From NCBI GenBank assembly GCA_016778305.1, contig JADHPT010000006.1, forward strand, positions 40,994-104,993: a DNA stretch of 64,000 nt, written 5' to 3'. The number at the start of each line of letters is the position of its first letter. The stretch's first letter is position 1. The translations under genes were made by a program, and so were the position numbers. The stretch is from Candidatus Poseidonia sp. GTDB taxonomy: Archaea; Thermoplasmatota; Poseidoniia; Poseidoniales; Poseidoniaceae. Under the pieces are notes generated by a model. It was not told where the DNA came from, did no database searches, and was given only the letters and a program-made list of their open reading frames with translations. Shown here piece after piece: positions 54,312 through 63,529 of the stretch.

Positions 54312-56264
54312 ATGGTCAAGATCCCTCACGGTGACCTTATCGAACAGCGGCGTGGTGGCGTTGATGTTTTACGGGTTCTTGCCGGGACATTAGCGGCACA
54401 TGAGCAATCGGGTGCCGTTGCTCTTTGCCCTCCCGGGCGCACCCTTGACGAGGCAGCATGGTTGCTGTTTCGCCTTGGTCAACCAGTCATGGCGTTTTAC
54501 GAGGGTGCATCGCCTCTTGAGGGCCTCGAAGCCCTCGTTGCTATCGAACATGATGCCATGGAGGTCATGACCGATGTTCTGCTTCATGAATTATCAGTGA
54601 GTGACCTGCGCGCAACCATGGAGGCTTTTCCAGGGAGTGTTCTTCATCTTGAACATATGAAAGAAGGGCGCTCAGGGGATGAATGGTGGTCATCCGTTCG
54701 CCTTCCCTCCTCGTCATGGCGAAGAGCATTACGTCCTGAAGATATTGAGTCAATGGCCCTCGAGAGTGAATTCGCTCAACGGCCATCGCGCCAAACTTCC
54801 TCGCTTATCGGCTCTCAACTTCAGCCGGGGTCCGTGTACTTGCTGGACTCTCCCGACCCCCATCCGATGATTCACCTTGCCACGGAAACGGCTCAACGTG
54901 GTCTGCCGATCATGGGTCTGTTCGCACTCCCCCATGCCATGACTGAAATCACCAAGCAGCTTCCCGAACCACAGTGTTTCGACGTGTTATCCTCCAATAA
55001 CGGATATGCGTTACTCAACGATACAGATGAAATGAAAAAAGCCGTGCATAACTTCCTCTGGAGCAGTGAACGCTCGCTGGTGCTTTTGGATGGCTTAGAC
55101 CGCCTGGGTAATGCGATGGGTGACAATGAGATGCTGAATTTCTTCCGTAGCCTCGTGGATTTGATTCGTATGGAGGACCACGTGATGTTGTGCACGACAG
55201 ATTTGAATCTCTTCGACACGCCCGTTCAACACGGGCTTTTGGGGGAGTGCACCCTTCTTGAGCAATCGGAACTTGACGCTTGGCTCGAGCAACCCGACGA
55301 TCTTTGGGAACACCCCGCCCTCCTCCCAGCTGATGAGGATGAAGAGCGCTGGATTGAAGCCCAACTCCAACATCAACAGCATGATTCTTTCTTGAGTCAA
55401 ACCTCCACAGCAACCTTTGAGGGCGGCAGCGTTGAAGTGAATGAGCACGACCGTATTGAAGCGACTCAAGCCCTCGGGGCCCTGGTTGAACAATGGCCTG
55501 AACAAGAGGCTGAATCTCAACCGGAGACTCACGATGCAGAATCCTCACCTTCCTCTCAACCAAGCACGTGGCGGCCTAACATCCCGGTTGCATTCAATGA
55601 AGGGCGTTTCATCAGCGAAGTACTGACCGATGTTCCAGAGGCGAAGCAGAAGCCTCTACCCTCAATTCGTAAGAGGAAGGTAAAACAGGAAGCAGAACCC
55701 AAGACTGCCCCGAAGGTACGCACACCTCAACGTATGCCTCGTCGAGGCACTCTCCCCTCACTTCCAGCAATCAACCCAGGCCTTGACGCTCAGCGAAGCA
55801 AAGCCGTAGCCCAATCTGGAGCGGCATTGCCCGATTGGCCTGCATCCCGACGGTCTTCGACTGAATTCCGTCGGGAAAACATGGATGGTTTCACACAGCG
55901 CCAAGACCGTGCCACGGACCGCCAAAATCGCAAAACATCCCCGCTTCAACGGAAAGCACTTGAGGCCAATGCTGTAGCCTCAAGCACCGTAATTACAGGC
56001 CAATTACCGCCCGTTGTGAATCCGAAGACATTGGCTCTCCCCGCAGTTAACGGGAGCGTAGAACCTCTTTCGAATGCAGCAGTTGCTATTCCAGAGTTGC
56101 CCAATGAGAAAGCCAGGGAGGCTGCCGAGTGCGCCCAATCCAAACCGACGATGGAGGAGATTTACGAGCGTTGGACGACCTTTGATGAGGATGAAAGCAT
56201 GGATTCAACCGCCCTTTACAACGAGAAGGGCGAAGCACTTGAGCGGTACAAAGGTGATTCTTGA
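54312..56264 (+). CDS. DUF835-like domain protein with long disordered C-terminus
   Basis: 650 residues. Residues ~165-310 resemble DUF835: LQPGSVYLLDSPDPHPMIHLATETAQRGLPIMGL, then SLVLLDGLDRLGNAMGDNEMLNFFRSLVDLI and VMLCTTDLNLFD, the archaeal pattern of YL...D, G-L and a DG(L)xYL strand. A similar fold may be present earlier (residues 30-140). From ~370 on the sequence is polar, Pro/Arg/Gln-rich and probably disordered, ending MEEIYERWTTFDEDESMD. It overlaps the AAA+ gene by one base (TGATG), so the two are coupled and may bind each other. Confidence 0.65.
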   Translation: MVKIPHGDLIEQRRGGVDVLRVLAGTLAAHEQSGAVALCPPGRTLDEAAWLLFRLGQPVMAFYEGASPLEGLEALVAIEHDAMEVMTDVLLHELSVSDLRATMEAFPGSVLHLEHMKEGRSGDEWWSSVRLPSSSWRRALRPEDIESMALESEFAQRPSRQTSSLIGSQLQPGSVYLLDSPDPHPMIHLATETAQRGLPIMGLFALPHAMTEITKQLPEPQCFDVLSSNNGYALLNDTDEMKKAVHNFLWSSERSLVLLDGLDRLGNAMGDNEMLNFFRSLVDLIRMEDHVMLCTTDLNLFDTPVQHGLLGECTLLEQSELDAWLEQPDDLWEHPALLPADEDEERWIEAQLQHQQHDSFLSQTSTATFEGGSVEVNEHDRIEATQALGALVEQWPEQEAESQPETHDAESSPSSQPSTWRPNIPVAFNEGRFISEVLTDVPEAKQKPLPSIRKRKVKQEAEPKTAPKVRTPQRMPRRGTLPSLPAINPGLDAQRSKAVAQSGAALPDWPASRRSSTEFRRENMDGFTQRQDRATDRQNRKTSPLQRKALEANAVASSTVITGQLPPVVNPKTLALPAVNGSVEPLSNAAVAIPELPNEKAREAAECAQSKPTMEEIYERWTTFDEDESMDSTALYNEKGEALERYKGDS

Positions 56265-58261
56265 TGAAGGGGCGAGAGACGAAGTTACGCTCCGCTCTTG
56301 AGCAAGCCAAAGAAAAATTACGGGATTCAATCCATGCGAATCAAGGTGCTCAGTCCCCCGCTATGGAAGTCAAACCTCCTGTGTCGGAGGTTAAAGCCCA
56401 ATCGAAACTCAACACACTCTTGGGGCGAACAACGATTTCCAATACACAGGTTTCATTGTTTCAAAGGGTGGGTGTGCCTCAACGACCGACCTACGACCTC
56501 ATCGCAGACCGAGTACTGGGACCCGGCGTTGGTAAACCAGCAAGTATCTTCGATGACGATACGGGATATGCAAGTCATGTCGCGCACCGGTTGAAACTTC
56601 TTCAGGAGCGTCTTCAATCAGCTGAAGAACTCGATGAGCACGAGGTGGACCACGATGCATTTGTAGGTGTAGAGCGCAATGGGGAGCCGATTTGGAGCAA
56701 CATCCTCAACGAACATCGCGGTCGTGTGTCGAACGAACTCGACGAGACGCTATCGCCTCCCTCGGTTGAAAGTCCCTTTCACTCCACCAAGGTTGTGGGT
56801 TTGGCCTCTGGTTGGCCCTCAGCCTTGGCATGGTCCGAACGCATGACCTTCAAACAGTGGTTTGTGGCCGAGGAGAATTTCAAAGCCACTCAATTATGTG
56901 AGCGGGCCGTTGACCTTCCAGCCCGTGCCCTCAACCCAGTGTTCATTCAGGCGTCGGAAGGCTCAGGGTGCTCGCACCTGCTTCATGCAACCGGCCAAGC
57001 TCTTCTTCGGCGCCAAGAAGGTCATGTTCTCATGATGAGTGCGGCAGACCTTCTTTCGGTTGATGCTTTGGAACCGGAATGGCAAGAAAGCCTTGCATCT
57101 GCAGTCGCTATGATCGTTGACGACGTGCATGAATTTGCTCTCGATGAAGGGTGGAGTCATCAATTGGGCATTCTTCTTGACCAAGCCATCAACATGGGGC
57201 TGCAGGTCCTCGCTGGAGGGCGCATCTCACCTGCGACCATGCCGCCATCAAGGTTGAAAGAAGTCCTCAGAACAGCTGCCATCGCTTCCTTGCAGTCGCC
57301 GAGTTCTTCCACGCTGATGGCTTTTGGGCGTTGGCGATGCTCGCAACGAAATCTTCTGTTGGGCGATGTTCATCTTGCTCGTCTTGCACAAATGCAACCG
57401 GCTGGATATCGCACCCTTGACGCTCGTTTGGAACAAATTTCCATTGCCTTTGGTGGTGGAGAGGTCCTTCTTGATGGCGATGATATTTCTCATCTTCTTG
57501 CTCATACTGAGGGCGTGAATCCGCCGGGGAGTACTCTGGTGGGGGAGCATCAGCGGGTGGAAGATTTAGCCAATCAACTGATTGGCGACGCGATGGATCA
57601 TGTCTATTCCACGCTCGATACGGGCGGTATTGAATTGCATACTTCGATCGAGCCCGTGAACGAGGACACCTATCAGCCTCCTGAATGGGATGAAGCAACC
57701 TTCAGTGCTGAAAATGAAACTCAATTTGATCGGAGCATACGGGACGCAATACAGCGCGTCACGCCTGCCAAACCGTCTGTGCTGGACGTACACGAACGAG
57801 AGGAATACCTCCTCAATCGGCATGAACGACTTGGAGATGCTGATGTCAACCGCGCTGTTGATGTGCTGGTCGATTTGGACGAAGTCATCGATGCGAAAAT
57901 GAATGAAACAAGTCGTTTGGCAGTTTCCAATTCACTTGAATTAAATCGGCTGGAGGAACGGATGGTCGTGCTCGCTCATCGCGCCGTTGATGCGGATATT
58001 GAGGAATTAATTTCCATCGCAGATGAACTCCGAACGCTCGAGGAACGCTTGGTTGAACTTGACCCTGAACGTGAGGCTTTACCTCCTTTTGAAGAGGGAA
58101 CAGAAGAAGCACTCAACTCCTACGAACCAGAGGGTGAGTGGGATGTGAATCCCGATGATGTCAATCCTTCTGAGTTGCTAGAGAGTGACGCTCCACCATA
58201 CAATGTTGTTCATCTCGCTCGCTTGCGCAAACGCCAGGTCTTGCAAGGTGAAGAGGAATGA
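56264..58261 (+). CDS. DnaA/Hda-like AAA+ domain protein with degenerate P-loop and coiled-coil C-terminus
   Basis: 665 residues from ATG 56264, six bases after AAGGTGA. Residues ~195-360 follow the DnaA core in order: MTFKQWFVAEENFKATQLCERAV, ARALNPVFIQASEGSGCSHLLHATG (DnaA has NPLFIYGGVGLGKTHLL), HVLMMSAADLL, MIVDDVHEFALDEG (DnaA LLIDDIQFL) and LQVLAGGRISPATMP. The Walker A Lys is Cys, so ATP binding is doubtful, while the Walker B aspartates remain. The N-terminal ~170 residues are polar; the C-terminal third is acidic coiled coil (EERMVVLAHRAVDADIEELISIADELRTLEERL). No DnaA domain IV. Probably a scaffold or adaptor. Confidence 0.7.
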   Translation: MKGRETKLRSALEQAKEKLRDSIHANQGAQSPAMEVKPPVSEVKAQSKLNTLLGRTTISNTQVSLFQRVGVPQRPTYDLIADRVLGPGVGKPASIFDDDTGYASHVAHRLKLLQERLQSAEELDEHEVDHDAFVGVERNGEPIWSNILNEHRGRVSNELDETLSPPSVESPFHSTKVVGLASGWPSALAWSERMTFKQWFVAEENFKATQLCERAVDLPARALNPVFIQASEGSGCSHLLHATGQALLRRQEGHVLMMSAADLLSVDALEPEWQESLASAVAMIVDDVHEFALDEGWSHQLGILLDQAINMGLQVLAGGRISPATMPPSRLKEVLRTAAIASLQSPSSSTLMAFGRWRCSQRNLLLGDVHLARLAQMQPAGYRTLDARLEQISIAFGGGEVLLDGDDISHLLAHTEGVNPPGSTLVGEHQRVEDLANQLIGDAMDHVYSTLDTGGIELHTSIEPVNEDTYQPPEWDEATFSAENETQFDRSIRDAIQRVTPAKPSVLDVHEREEYLLNRHERLGDADVNRAVDVLVDLDEVIDAKMNETSRLAVSNSLELNRLEERMVVLAHRAVDADIEELISIADELRTLEERLVELDPEREALPPFEEGTEEALNSYEPEGEWDVNPDDVNPSELLESDAPPYNVVHLARLRKRQVLQGEEE

Positions 58262-58734
58262 GAGCACCCTGGTGGATGAAAGGAGTCCGTTTTTCCTGTC
58301 AACCAGCATGCGGTCGTTGCTGCAATCAACCGGGTGGTATCGTTTATCTCTCCCCAGACGATGCCCAACGTCTTGCAGGGCATGCATCACTTGAGGTCGA
58401 AGCTTGGCTCGAACGTGATGCACGTCAAACCTACGACGGGCGCTTTGTTTTGAAAAGCCGAGAGGAAGATGGGGTGTGCATTCACCTCAATGAACAACAA
58501 CAGTGTAGCGTGTATGAGGTGCGACCCCAACAGTGCCGAGCCTTCCCTTGGTGGGGAGAAAATTTAGCCACTCAAACGGCGTGGGACAAGGTGAAACAAT
58601 CCTGTCCAGGGATCGATGCAGAAGATGCTCTCCTCATTGACGGCCACACGATACGACTTCACATCTTTTCGGACCGAACCTCAACAAAGGGCTTTCGGAC
58701 GTGGCCTCCCGAACCGCGGATGAGAAAACGATAG
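58258..58734 (+). CDS. YkgJ-type Cys-cluster (zinc/iron-chelating) protein
   Basis: 158 residues, overlapping the AAA+ gene by ATGA. The family pattern is CQPACGRCCNQPGG near the N-terminus, with IYLS following, then CIHL...CSVYEVRPQQCRAFPWW. These cysteines are thought to hold a zinc or Fe-S-like metal. Function of the family is not settled. It is the third gene of the operon. Confidence 0.88.
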   Translation: MRAPWWMKGVRFSCQPACGRCCNQPGGIVYLSPDDAQRLAGHASLEVEAWLERDARQTYDGRFVLKSREEDGVCIHLNEQQQCSVYEVRPQQCRAFPWWGENLATQTAWDKVKQSCPGIDAEDALLIDGHTIRLHIFSDRTSTKGFRTWPPEPRMRKR

Positions 58735-58740
58735 ATAGCG

Positions 58741-58762
58741 GCGGTGTAGTTTGTAACACCGC
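58741..58762 (+). terminator. Stem-loop after the AAA+ operon
   Basis: GCGGTGT (58741-58747) pairs perfectly with ACACCGC (58756-58762) over an eight-base loop, seven bases after the YkgJ-type stop. No long T-run follows. Confidence 0.45.
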
Positions 58763-58790
58763 ATAAAATGAATATTTCCAATAAAGAGCC

Positions 58791-58800
58791 GACTTTATAC
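58791..58800 (+). promoter_or_regulatory. Candidate TATA box of citrate synthase
   Basis: GACTTTATAC lies ~33 nt before ATG 58832, which is preceded by a strong GGAGGGAAG site. The spacing implies a very short leader. Confidence 0.45.
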
Positions 58801-58831
58801 GAAGAGCGGATGTCGGCCCATTGGAGGGAAG

Positions 58832-60001
58832 ATGTTGAGTGATGAAGACGGCTTGTTTACGGTAACTTCCTCCCACCTCAACACAGGGTTGCGCGGTGTA
58901 CCGGTCGGGACCTGTCTGACCTCCTTTGTGACGCCAACAGAAGGTGTCCACTATTGCGGCTATCCCATTGCCGAATTAGCCCACTTTTCTCCAGAAGATA
59001 TCATCTATCTCTTGTTCAATAAAGAACTCCCAAACGAGGCACAGTCTAAAGCCTTCAAGGCGGATATGGCTTCACGAGGCCACGTCCCACCCAGTCTTGC
59101 TGCAGTGTTCCATACCCTGCCCAAGGATGGACACCCTATGGACTGGTTGAGCGTCGGCATACACACGCTCGGTATGATGGATACAACGGGTAATTGGAAA
59201 GAAGACACCATGAATTTAATTGCTCGTATGCCCCGAATGATGGGCTTGTTATTCCGCATCCGTGAGGGACGTGGTGAAGGTATCCCTGAAGACGATTTGT
59301 CGGCAAGTATGGTCAAGCGATTTGTACAGACGCTCGATATCGACGACGTTGATCACGATTTGATGGAGCGCATTCTCGCCACCTACCTCGTACTTCACAT
59401 GGATCACGGTGGTGGAAATCTCTCCACCTTCACCGGCAAAGCAATTGCATCCGGTCACGCTACAGTATATGCCTCCATTGCTGGAGCCATGAACGCTCTC
59501 TCAGGACCACTTCACGGACGGGCAAACCAATCCTGCTTAGAATTCGTTCTTCGTATTGGCACCAGTGACCCAGAGGAAGTGGAAGCATTTGTCCGTGGTG
59601 AATTGGAAGCCAAGCGCCCTGTCTTTGGTTTTGGTCACGCTGTACTGCGCGCTGAAGACCCGCGAGCAACGGTTCAATTTGCGCTGGGAGAGGAACTGTG
59701 TCCTGACGATGAGAATTTCAAAATCATACGAACGCTTCGTGAGGTGGCCCCTCGTGTTTTGGCAGAGAATCCAAAGATTTCCAATCCCAATGCCAATGTG
59801 GACATTGCAAGCGGCGCATTACTTCACCATGTTGGTTTCAAAGACCCAACCTATTACACGACCTTCTTTGGATGGGCGCGTGTAGCAGGAATTGGTGCTC
59901 AAATTGTTGATGAGCGTACGGTGATGCGGTCCGGCAAAGGTACGCCGATTTATCGTCCCAAGTATTTCGCAGAACAGCAAAGTCTTCGTCATATCGAATG
60001 A
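58832..60001 (+). CDS. gltA: Citrate synthase
   Basis: 389 residues, condensing oxaloacetate with acetyl-CoA in the TCA cycle. Seen: VPVGTCLTSFVTPTEGVHYCGYPI, HMDHGGGNLSTFTGK, GAMNALSGPLHGRANQ (catalytic His), GFGHAVLRAEDPRA (second His), and NVDIASGALLHHVGF with the catalytic Asp. The length fits the short archaeal/Gram-positive type; methylcitrate synthase activity cannot be excluded. It ends tail-to-tail with, and overlapping, the GDPD gene. Confidence 0.94.
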   Translation: MLSDEDGLFTVTSSHLNTGLRGVPVGTCLTSFVTPTEGVHYCGYPIAELAHFSPEDIIYLLFNKELPNEAQSKAFKADMASRGHVPPSLAAVFHTLPKDGHPMDWLSVGIHTLGMMDTTGNWKEDTMNLIARMPRMMGLLFRIREGRGEGIPEDDLSASMVKRFVQTLDIDDVDHDLMERILATYLVLHMDHGGGNLSTFTGKAIASGHATVYASIAGAMNALSGPLHGRANQSCLEFVLRIGTSDPEEVEAFVRGELEAKRPVFGFGHAVLRAEDPRATVQFALGEELCPDDENFKIIRTLREVAPRVLAENPKISNPNANVDIASGALLHHVGFKDPTYYTTFFGWARVAGIGAQIVDERTVMRSGKGTPIYRPKYFAEQQSLRHIE

Positions 60002-61167
60002 GGCCGTCCCAGTACCGGTCGCGAGGTCTTTCCTGAACCCCGATGCCCAATCATTCGCGGTGCTGCCCAAGGAGGGGTTGCCTCGCAATAGGTTTCCATC
60101 AACTCTTCCGTACTTTCTGTCCACTTCCATCGCTTTCGCCAAGCCTCAATCAGCTTGCGGCGTCTTGAGGAATCTGTTTCGCTCCACGTTGGCGTTGTAT
60201 CCTTGAACTCCTTGATCACATTGAGGTGATGCTCTTTTTCACATTTCGCCAGGCGTTTCCACTGCTCCTCGTCGAGCGGTTGTGTCGCTGGTTGAACCCA
60301 GCGAGCCTGCCCGGAAGGGAGCCATGTGAGTGCAGGATCTGCGTAATCGGACAGAGCGGTCAATCCTGCTCGCAATAATGCGTGTTCAACGTCCGGGCGC
60401 GTGGGCCAAACATAGGTTGGCATCCCTTGGCGTGATGCCGTCAATCGCTCCAACCCTCTTCCTTGGAGGCTCACCTTTCGGCCAACAGGCAACCAACTTG
60501 TTGGTGACTGGAAGTACTCAATCGCACAAGGGAGCATGGAACTTCCTTCCTTTTGATGGCGTTTGACCAGGCGTCTGAAGGGCATTGAGATGTATTGTGG
60601 GAGTGCTTGTACTCGCTGAGTTGTCCGGTTTCCGAATGGCGGGATGTAAGGGATAAGTGCGGCCCAAGGGCGGCTACCTGCAGCTTGTGCTGCTGAGGCT
60701 GGCATGTGCTTGTGGAAGGCGTAGAAGACGGTATTTTGGTTCGGAATGTTTCGTTCATCCAAGATCGCTTCAGCCAATTGCATGGCTCGTGCTACGTGGG
60801 CGATGTGGTGTTTTTTCCCCCTGTATCCACCACCACTCGAAGCGGTCGGATGAGGTCGTTTGATCTCAATGCAGCCCATTTTCCCTTGATTTGCCCAATG
60901 CTCAACGATGATTGGATCGTCTAACATCGCTTCAAAGCCGAGAAAGCCAGCGTTGGTGAGTTCATCAAGCGTCCATTCTTCAGTCCATGTTGGTTTACCC
61001 TTGAGGCGTGATGCCGGGAGTGAAACAGTTCTGTCATGATGGACGACGAGTTGGTCGTCGGCAGTGATGCGAATATCAAATTCAATTCCATCAAATTGCT
61101 GAATAGCATGCTGGAGGCTTTCAAGCGTATTTTCGGGTGCTTGGGTCCACGTCCCATCATCACCCAT
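59989..61167 (-). CDS. Glycerophosphodiester phosphodiesterase with the HRG motif at the C-terminus (apparent circular permutation)
   Basis: 392 residues. GDPDs hydrolyse glycerophosphodiesters to glycerol-3-phosphate and an alcohol in a TIM barrel. The protein begins MGDDGTWTQAPENTLESL (Glu12), then DGIEFDIR (Glu29, Asp31) and LVVHHDRT (His44), normally the second and third family motifs. The first, the catalytic His-Arg, is found only at the very end: MIGHRGSGKTSRP at residues ~372-384, close to the GDE1-type IGHRGxGK. An in-frame TGA ten codons before the ATG rules out a missed N-terminus. All catalytic residues are present but reordered. The middle has a ~150-residue insertion-like region rich in Arg/Trp. 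Confidence 0.8.
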   Translation of the reverse strand: MGDDGTWTQAPENTLESLQHAIQQFDGIEFDIRITADDQLVVHHDRTVSLPASRLKGKPTWTEEWTLDELTNAGFLGFEAMLDDPIIVEHWANQGKMGCIEIKRPHPTASSGGGYRGKKHHIAHVARAMQLAEAILDERNIPNQNTVFYAFHKHMPASAAQAAGSRPWAALIPYIPPFGNRTTQRVQALPQYISMPFRRLVKRHQKEGSSMLPCAIEYFQSPTSWLPVGRKVSLQGRGLERLTASRQGMPTYVWPTRPDVEHALLRAGLTALSDYADPALTWLPSGQARWVQPATQPLDEEQWKRLAKCEKEHHLNVIKEFKDTTPTWSETDSSRRRKLIEAWRKRWKWTESTEELMETYCEATPPWAAPRMIGHRGSGKTSRPVLGRPHSI

Positions 61168-61284
61168 GCTACAGGGAAGGATGCTCTCCTCTCAAAGGTT
61201 TACCACGCGGTGTGAGATGGAGAACTCAATGATTTTATGTTGATTAATACCTAAGGCATAAAGCCAATACGCTCTGGGAAGTTC

Positions 61285-62739
61285 ATGGAGCCATATGATA
61301 TCATGATGGGCATGATATTGGTCCTCACCCCCATCATCTGTTGGTACTTCACTCGCCAACAGGCTGAACACCGCACCCCGTGGAGGAAATGGGCTGAAGA
61401 GTTCCACAACAAGCGATACTATCTCCATGCAATGGGCTACATAGTCATTATTCGTTGGAAATCGATCACCGATAAACTCAACGAACCTATGAAGTTGCGA
61501 ACAGGTCATTGGACATCATGGATTCACGGTGTTGAAGGGGACTTCACCAAGTGGGTGCAGGACGCTTTTCGCAACGATGTCCTCACGGAATTCCTCAACT
61601 TCCACTACCTCTTCGTTTACCTCTTTTTGATCTATGTCACGACCGTTTACTTTGCATACTCAGGTGACCGTGACATGACCGATAAGGTCACGCTCAACTA
61701 CCTTCTCATCTACGCCATTGCAGTACCATACTACCTGTTCTTCAACGTCGAAGTCACCTCTTCTTGGATTCCTGGCATGGATGCTTTGCTCTATCAAGAC
61801 GGATGGTATACCGTGTTCTACGCACTTCACGATCCCCTCGACAACGCAGTCCCGAGCCTCCATGTTGCCATTCCATTTGGAATATTGATGCTGAATTATC
61901 TTCATGTTCGTGAACGAGGAGGAACATTACGAGAGTGGCGTCATTGGCGCTACCATCGCTTCATTTTGCTCAATACCATCTTGTTTATCTTCACCATTCT
62001 CTACCTCGGAATTCACTGGTTCATTGATATCCCTCTTGGTATGCTCGTTGGTAGCATCGGTGCTCTCTTCATCCACCATTTCCAACCGCGGCTTCGAAAT
62101 GACTACGGCCCCGTATTCAAGGGGATCACCAGGGAAAAAATGCGCCGTCATATTGTTGTGGAAGGCATTGTCATGCTGATGCTGCTTACGGTGATGATGA
62201 TGGGTGTCAACTACCAAGAAGAAACGGTTGATGAGCGAGTATCCTATCGTTTAGGAGAAGACGATTCAACCTTTGAAATCATACAGAAATTTTCACCGGA
62301 TGATTATGTGTTGAGCAATATCTCAAACCTCAATGAAGTTGCATCGCTTGAAATCGTGGTCGTGATGGTTGAATCAAGTATTCCCGCCATGAATCAGGGC
62401 AGTATTGACTGGGAGATCATGAGAACCTTGGGGCAACATTACACCGTGGCGCCACAAACGACCCTTGCATTGAACATCACCTCTCCGCATATCTACCATT
62501 TCATCGTGATGCATTATCCTTCGCTCGAAGGCGGTGAAGTCACGATGGACGTACGCATCATCAACGATTATGGAGACGACAAAATGGGGCAAGCAATGTT
62601 CTTGAGTCTTCCCTCGCTTTGGATGACAGGGTTTGTTGTTTATCGCTTGTATCGGCTGAAGAAGGAAGGACGAAGTTGGATTGATTCTACACCCTCTTAT
62701 GTGTGGGCATCCTCCCAAGCAGCAACCGAAGAGGCCTGA
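61285..62739 (+). CDS. PAP2-type membrane phosphatase/inositolphosphotransferase-like protein
   Basis: 484 residues. About eight TM helices hold the PAP2_3/Aur1-like motifs: DNAVPSLHVAIPFG (second motif, catalytic His) and YLGIHWFIDIPLGMLVG (third motif, nucleophile-pairing His). Such enzymes remove or transfer phosphate head groups on lipids or polyprenyl phosphates. The last ~180 residues are an external beta-rich domain between two TM helices (around 305 and 460). It is followed after 4 nt by the TatC-like gene. Confidence 0.8.
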   Translation: MEPYDIMMGMILVLTPIICWYFTRQQAEHRTPWRKWAEEFHNKRYYLHAMGYIVIIRWKSITDKLNEPMKLRTGHWTSWIHGVEGDFTKWVQDAFRNDVLTEFLNFHYLFVYLFLIYVTTVYFAYSGDRDMTDKVTLNYLLIYAIAVPYYLFFNVEVTSSWIPGMDALLYQDGWYTVFYALHDPLDNAVPSLHVAIPFGILMLNYLHVRERGGTLREWRHWRYHRFILLNTILFIFTILYLGIHWFIDIPLGMLVGSIGALFIHHFQPRLRNDYGPVFKGITREKMRRHIVVEGIVMLMLLTVMMMGVNYQEETVDERVSYRLGEDDSTFEIIQKFSPDDYVLSNISNLNEVASLEIVVVMVESSIPAMNQGSIDWEIMRTLGQHYTVAPQTTLALNITSPHIYHFIVMHYPSLEGGEVTMDVRIINDYGDDKMGQAMFLSLPSLWMTGFVVYRLYRLKKEGRSWIDSTPSYVWASSQAATEEA

Positions 62740-62743
62740 ACGC

Positions 62744-63529
62744 ATGAGCGGAGAGTCCATTGAAGCCACCGTTCATCGCTTGGCTCAAACTCCGGGTGGG
62801 CAAATCCTGACCTCACTCAGAAATGCTGTTCAGCGTTCACTGAAGTACTATATTGGTCTCTTTGTCGTAGGTTTTCTTATCGCATTTCCTTTCTCCAGTG
62901 CATTCATCACGTGGCTTATCGATGCAGATCGCCTCCCCACTGGCGTTGACATCATTGTAATTTCTCCAGTTGAGTTCCTCTTCTTACAATTGCGAATTGC
63001 AGGGACACTCGGCGTGGTGCTGGTCGGACTCGTGGCAGTCAGCCATGTGGCCATTGCCGGAAGCCGACATCAAGCGGTAAAAGAGCGAATTGAGGAGTTG
63101 GAATTGCGTTTGCCAAAGCCGGGAGCAACCGTGGTCTTGAGTGTTTTGAGCAGTCTGCTTTTGGCGTTATTCGGTGCATTGTATGCGTGGGAAGGCTTGC
63201 TGCCATTTTTGCTTGAATACCTCACAAATGATGCGCAACGTGCAGGCTTGTCCACTGAATGGAGACTCTCGGGCTATGCCGGTTTCATTGTGAATTTAGT
63301 TCTGGCCTCTGCCCTTGGCTTTCAGGCACCGGTGCTTACAACCATCGTTTTGCGGTCAGAGCTTGTTGCTCGTGAACAACTCACGGCTTCGAGACGAATT
63401 ATTTGGTTCAGTTCCTTCGTACTGGGTGCTTTTCTCTCTCCACCAGACCCGCTCTCGCTATTCTTGGTAGCCTTGCCAGTCATCCTGTTGTTCGAACTTG
63501 CCTTACTCTACGACCGCATCACTCGGTGA
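62744..63529 (+). CDS. tatC: TatC-like twin-arginine translocase membrane subunit
   Basis: 261 residues from ATG 62744; the open frame to 62681 overlaps the upstream gene. Six TM helices. Residues ~30-110 match TatC: LRNAVQRSLKYYIGLFVVGFLIAFPF, then ISPVEFLFLQLRIAGTLGVVL (the TatC S-P-x-E-x-F block, which binds the twin-Arg peptide) and a later SGYAGFIVNLVLASALGFQAPVLTTIVL with the P. Unlike usual TatC, the final part ends in FLSPPDPLSLFLVALPVILLFELALL, a standard TatC closing motif. No TatA is seen nearby. Confidence 0.88.
   Translation: MSGESIEATVHRLAQTPGGQILTSLRNAVQRSLKYYIGLFVVGFLIAFPFSSAFITWLIDADRLPTGVDIIVISPVEFLFLQLRIAGTLGVVLVGLVAVSHVAIAGSRHQAVKERIEELELRLPKPGATVVLSVLSSLLLALFGALYAWEGLLPFLLEYLTNDAQRAGLSTEWRLSGYAGFIVNLVLASALGFQAPVLTTIVLRSELVAREQLTASRRIIWFSSFVLGAFLSPPDPLSLFLVALPVILLFELALLYDRITR

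Noticed and set aside
56264..58261. True replication initiator DnaA
   Set aside because: The Walker A Lys is replaced by Cys, the C-terminal DNA-binding domain is absent and no DnaA-box cluster was noticed nearby.
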